Positions 5,432 to 5,941 of a DNA stretch of 5,941 nucleotides are shown in pieces. This DNA is from Oscillospiraceae bacterium (GTDB lineage Bacteria; Bacillota; Clostridia; Oscillospirales; Ruminococcaceae). The notes under the pieces are model-generated. The model was not told the origin of the DNA and searched no databases. It was given only the letters and a program-made list of their open reading frames with translations. Numbering within the stretch: the first letter of the stretch is position 1; each line of letters begins with the position of its first letter. The position numbers were made by a program, and so were the translations under genes. Location: positions 9,868-15,808 of the forward strand of contig JAHZHS010000034.1 of NCBI GenBank assembly GCA_019420135.1. Direction: 5' to 3'.

Positions 5432-5941
5432 ATGCAGTTCAGTGAGTTATCCCTGCGCCCCGAGATCCTGCGCGCCACCCGGGAGATGGGCTTTACCGAG
5501 ATGACCGAGATCCAGCAGAAGGCCATTCCCCTCATGCTGGAGGGCCACGACATGATCGCCAAGGCTCCCACCGGCACCGGCAAGACGGTGGCTTTCGGCA
5601 TTCCCATCCTGTCCGGCATCGACACCGCCCGCAAAAAGCCCCAGGCGGTCATCCTCAGCCCCACCCGGGAGCTGGCCCAGCAGATCGCCGCCGACCTGCA
5701 GGCCCTGGCCCAGTTCATGGAGGGGGTGCGCATCGTCTGCGTCTACGGCGGCGCCGGGCTGGAAAAACAGCAGAAACAGCTCAAGGCGGGCTGCCAGATC
5801 GTGGTGGCCACCCCCGGCCGCCTGATGGACCATTACCGCCACCATGCCATTGATGTGAGCGAGGTGGAGACGGTGGTGCTGGACGAGGCCGACGAGATGC
5901 TGAACATGGGCTTTTACAAGGATGTGCGCCACATCATCGAC
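5432..5941 (+). CDS. DEAD-box ATP-dependent RNA helicase, N-terminal part (cut by window end)
   Basis: The first 170 residues of a DEAD-box RNA helicase, covering most of RecA-like domain 1. Visible motifs: Q motif with upstream Phe3 and Gln28 in TEIQQKAIP; motif I (Walker A) APTGTGKT (45-52); motif Ia PTRELA (77-82); the GG turn in YGGAG (105-109); motif Ib TPGRL (127-131); and motif II DEAD (151-154). Such proteins use ATP to unwind short RNA duplexes in ribosome assembly, RNA decay and cold adaptation in the cytoplasm. Motif III, domain 2 and any C-terminal RNA-binding extension lie beyond the window, so the subgroup (CshA-, DeaD- or DbpA-like) cannot be settled and no symbol is given. The frame is open to the last base, so this is a window cut and not a broken gene. 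The ATG at 5432 begins directly with the Q-motif region. It has its own extended -10 promoter and is transcribed away from the lectin gene. Confidence 0.95.
   Translation, partial: MQFSELSLRPEILRATREMGFTEMTEIQQKAIPLMLEGHDMIAKAPTGTGKTVAFGIPILSGIDTARKKPQAVILSPTRELAQQIAADLQALAQFMEGVRIVCVYGGAGLEKQQKQLKAGCQIVVATPGRLMDHYRHHAIDVSEVETVVLDEADEMLNMGFYKDVRHIID

Overview
The window reads as chromosomal DNA from a high-GC member of the Bacillota, most likely an Oscillospiraceae/Ruminococcaceae-type gut anaerobe (Faecalibacterium, Gemmiger or Subdoligranulum-like). The grounds are strong AGGAGG-type ribosome binding sites, TATAAT -10 boxes standing in otherwise GC-rich DNA, third positions rich in G/C, and the style of the exported protein. 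The genus is inference, not something the sequence proves.

Layout. Positions 1-161 hold a sigma-A type promoter and a leader with an 11-bp-spaced direct repeat. A tightly packed + strand operon follows: an OmpR-family response regulator (162-827), a HAMP/HisKA sensor histidine kinase (824-2230, GTG start) and a 730-residue single-pass exported protein (2227-4419, GTG start). Both junctions are 4-base GTGA overlaps. A strong 14-bp stem-loop (4443-4474) closes the operon. It also closes a convergent minus-strand gene (4508-5098) that encodes a three-repeat ricin-type beta-trefoil lectin domain with a very basic C-terminal tail. An intergenic region of about 330 bp (5099-5431) carries two divergent extended -10 promoters. 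One drives the lectin gene through a structured leader of about 120 nt. The other drives a DEAD-box RNA helicase that starts at 5432 and runs off the end of the window.

How the parts work together. The kinase should sense an envelope or extracellular condition through a loop of about 130 residues, phosphorylate the regulator at Asp52, and so change transcription, possibly of its own operon through the TACAAC repeat. The third gene is translationally coupled to the kinase. Its bulk lies outside the cell, with propeller-like repeats and a compact C-x-C-x4-C-x-H-x4-C cassette, so it is a candidate accessory sensor or output of the pair. The lectin and helicase genes look like separate transcription units with no visible functional tie to the operon.

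No tRNA, rRNA, CRISPR, insertion sequence or phage feature was seen. The most unusual items are the exported Cys/His-cassette protein tied to a two-component system and the apparently cytoplasmic lectin protein with a histone-like tail.
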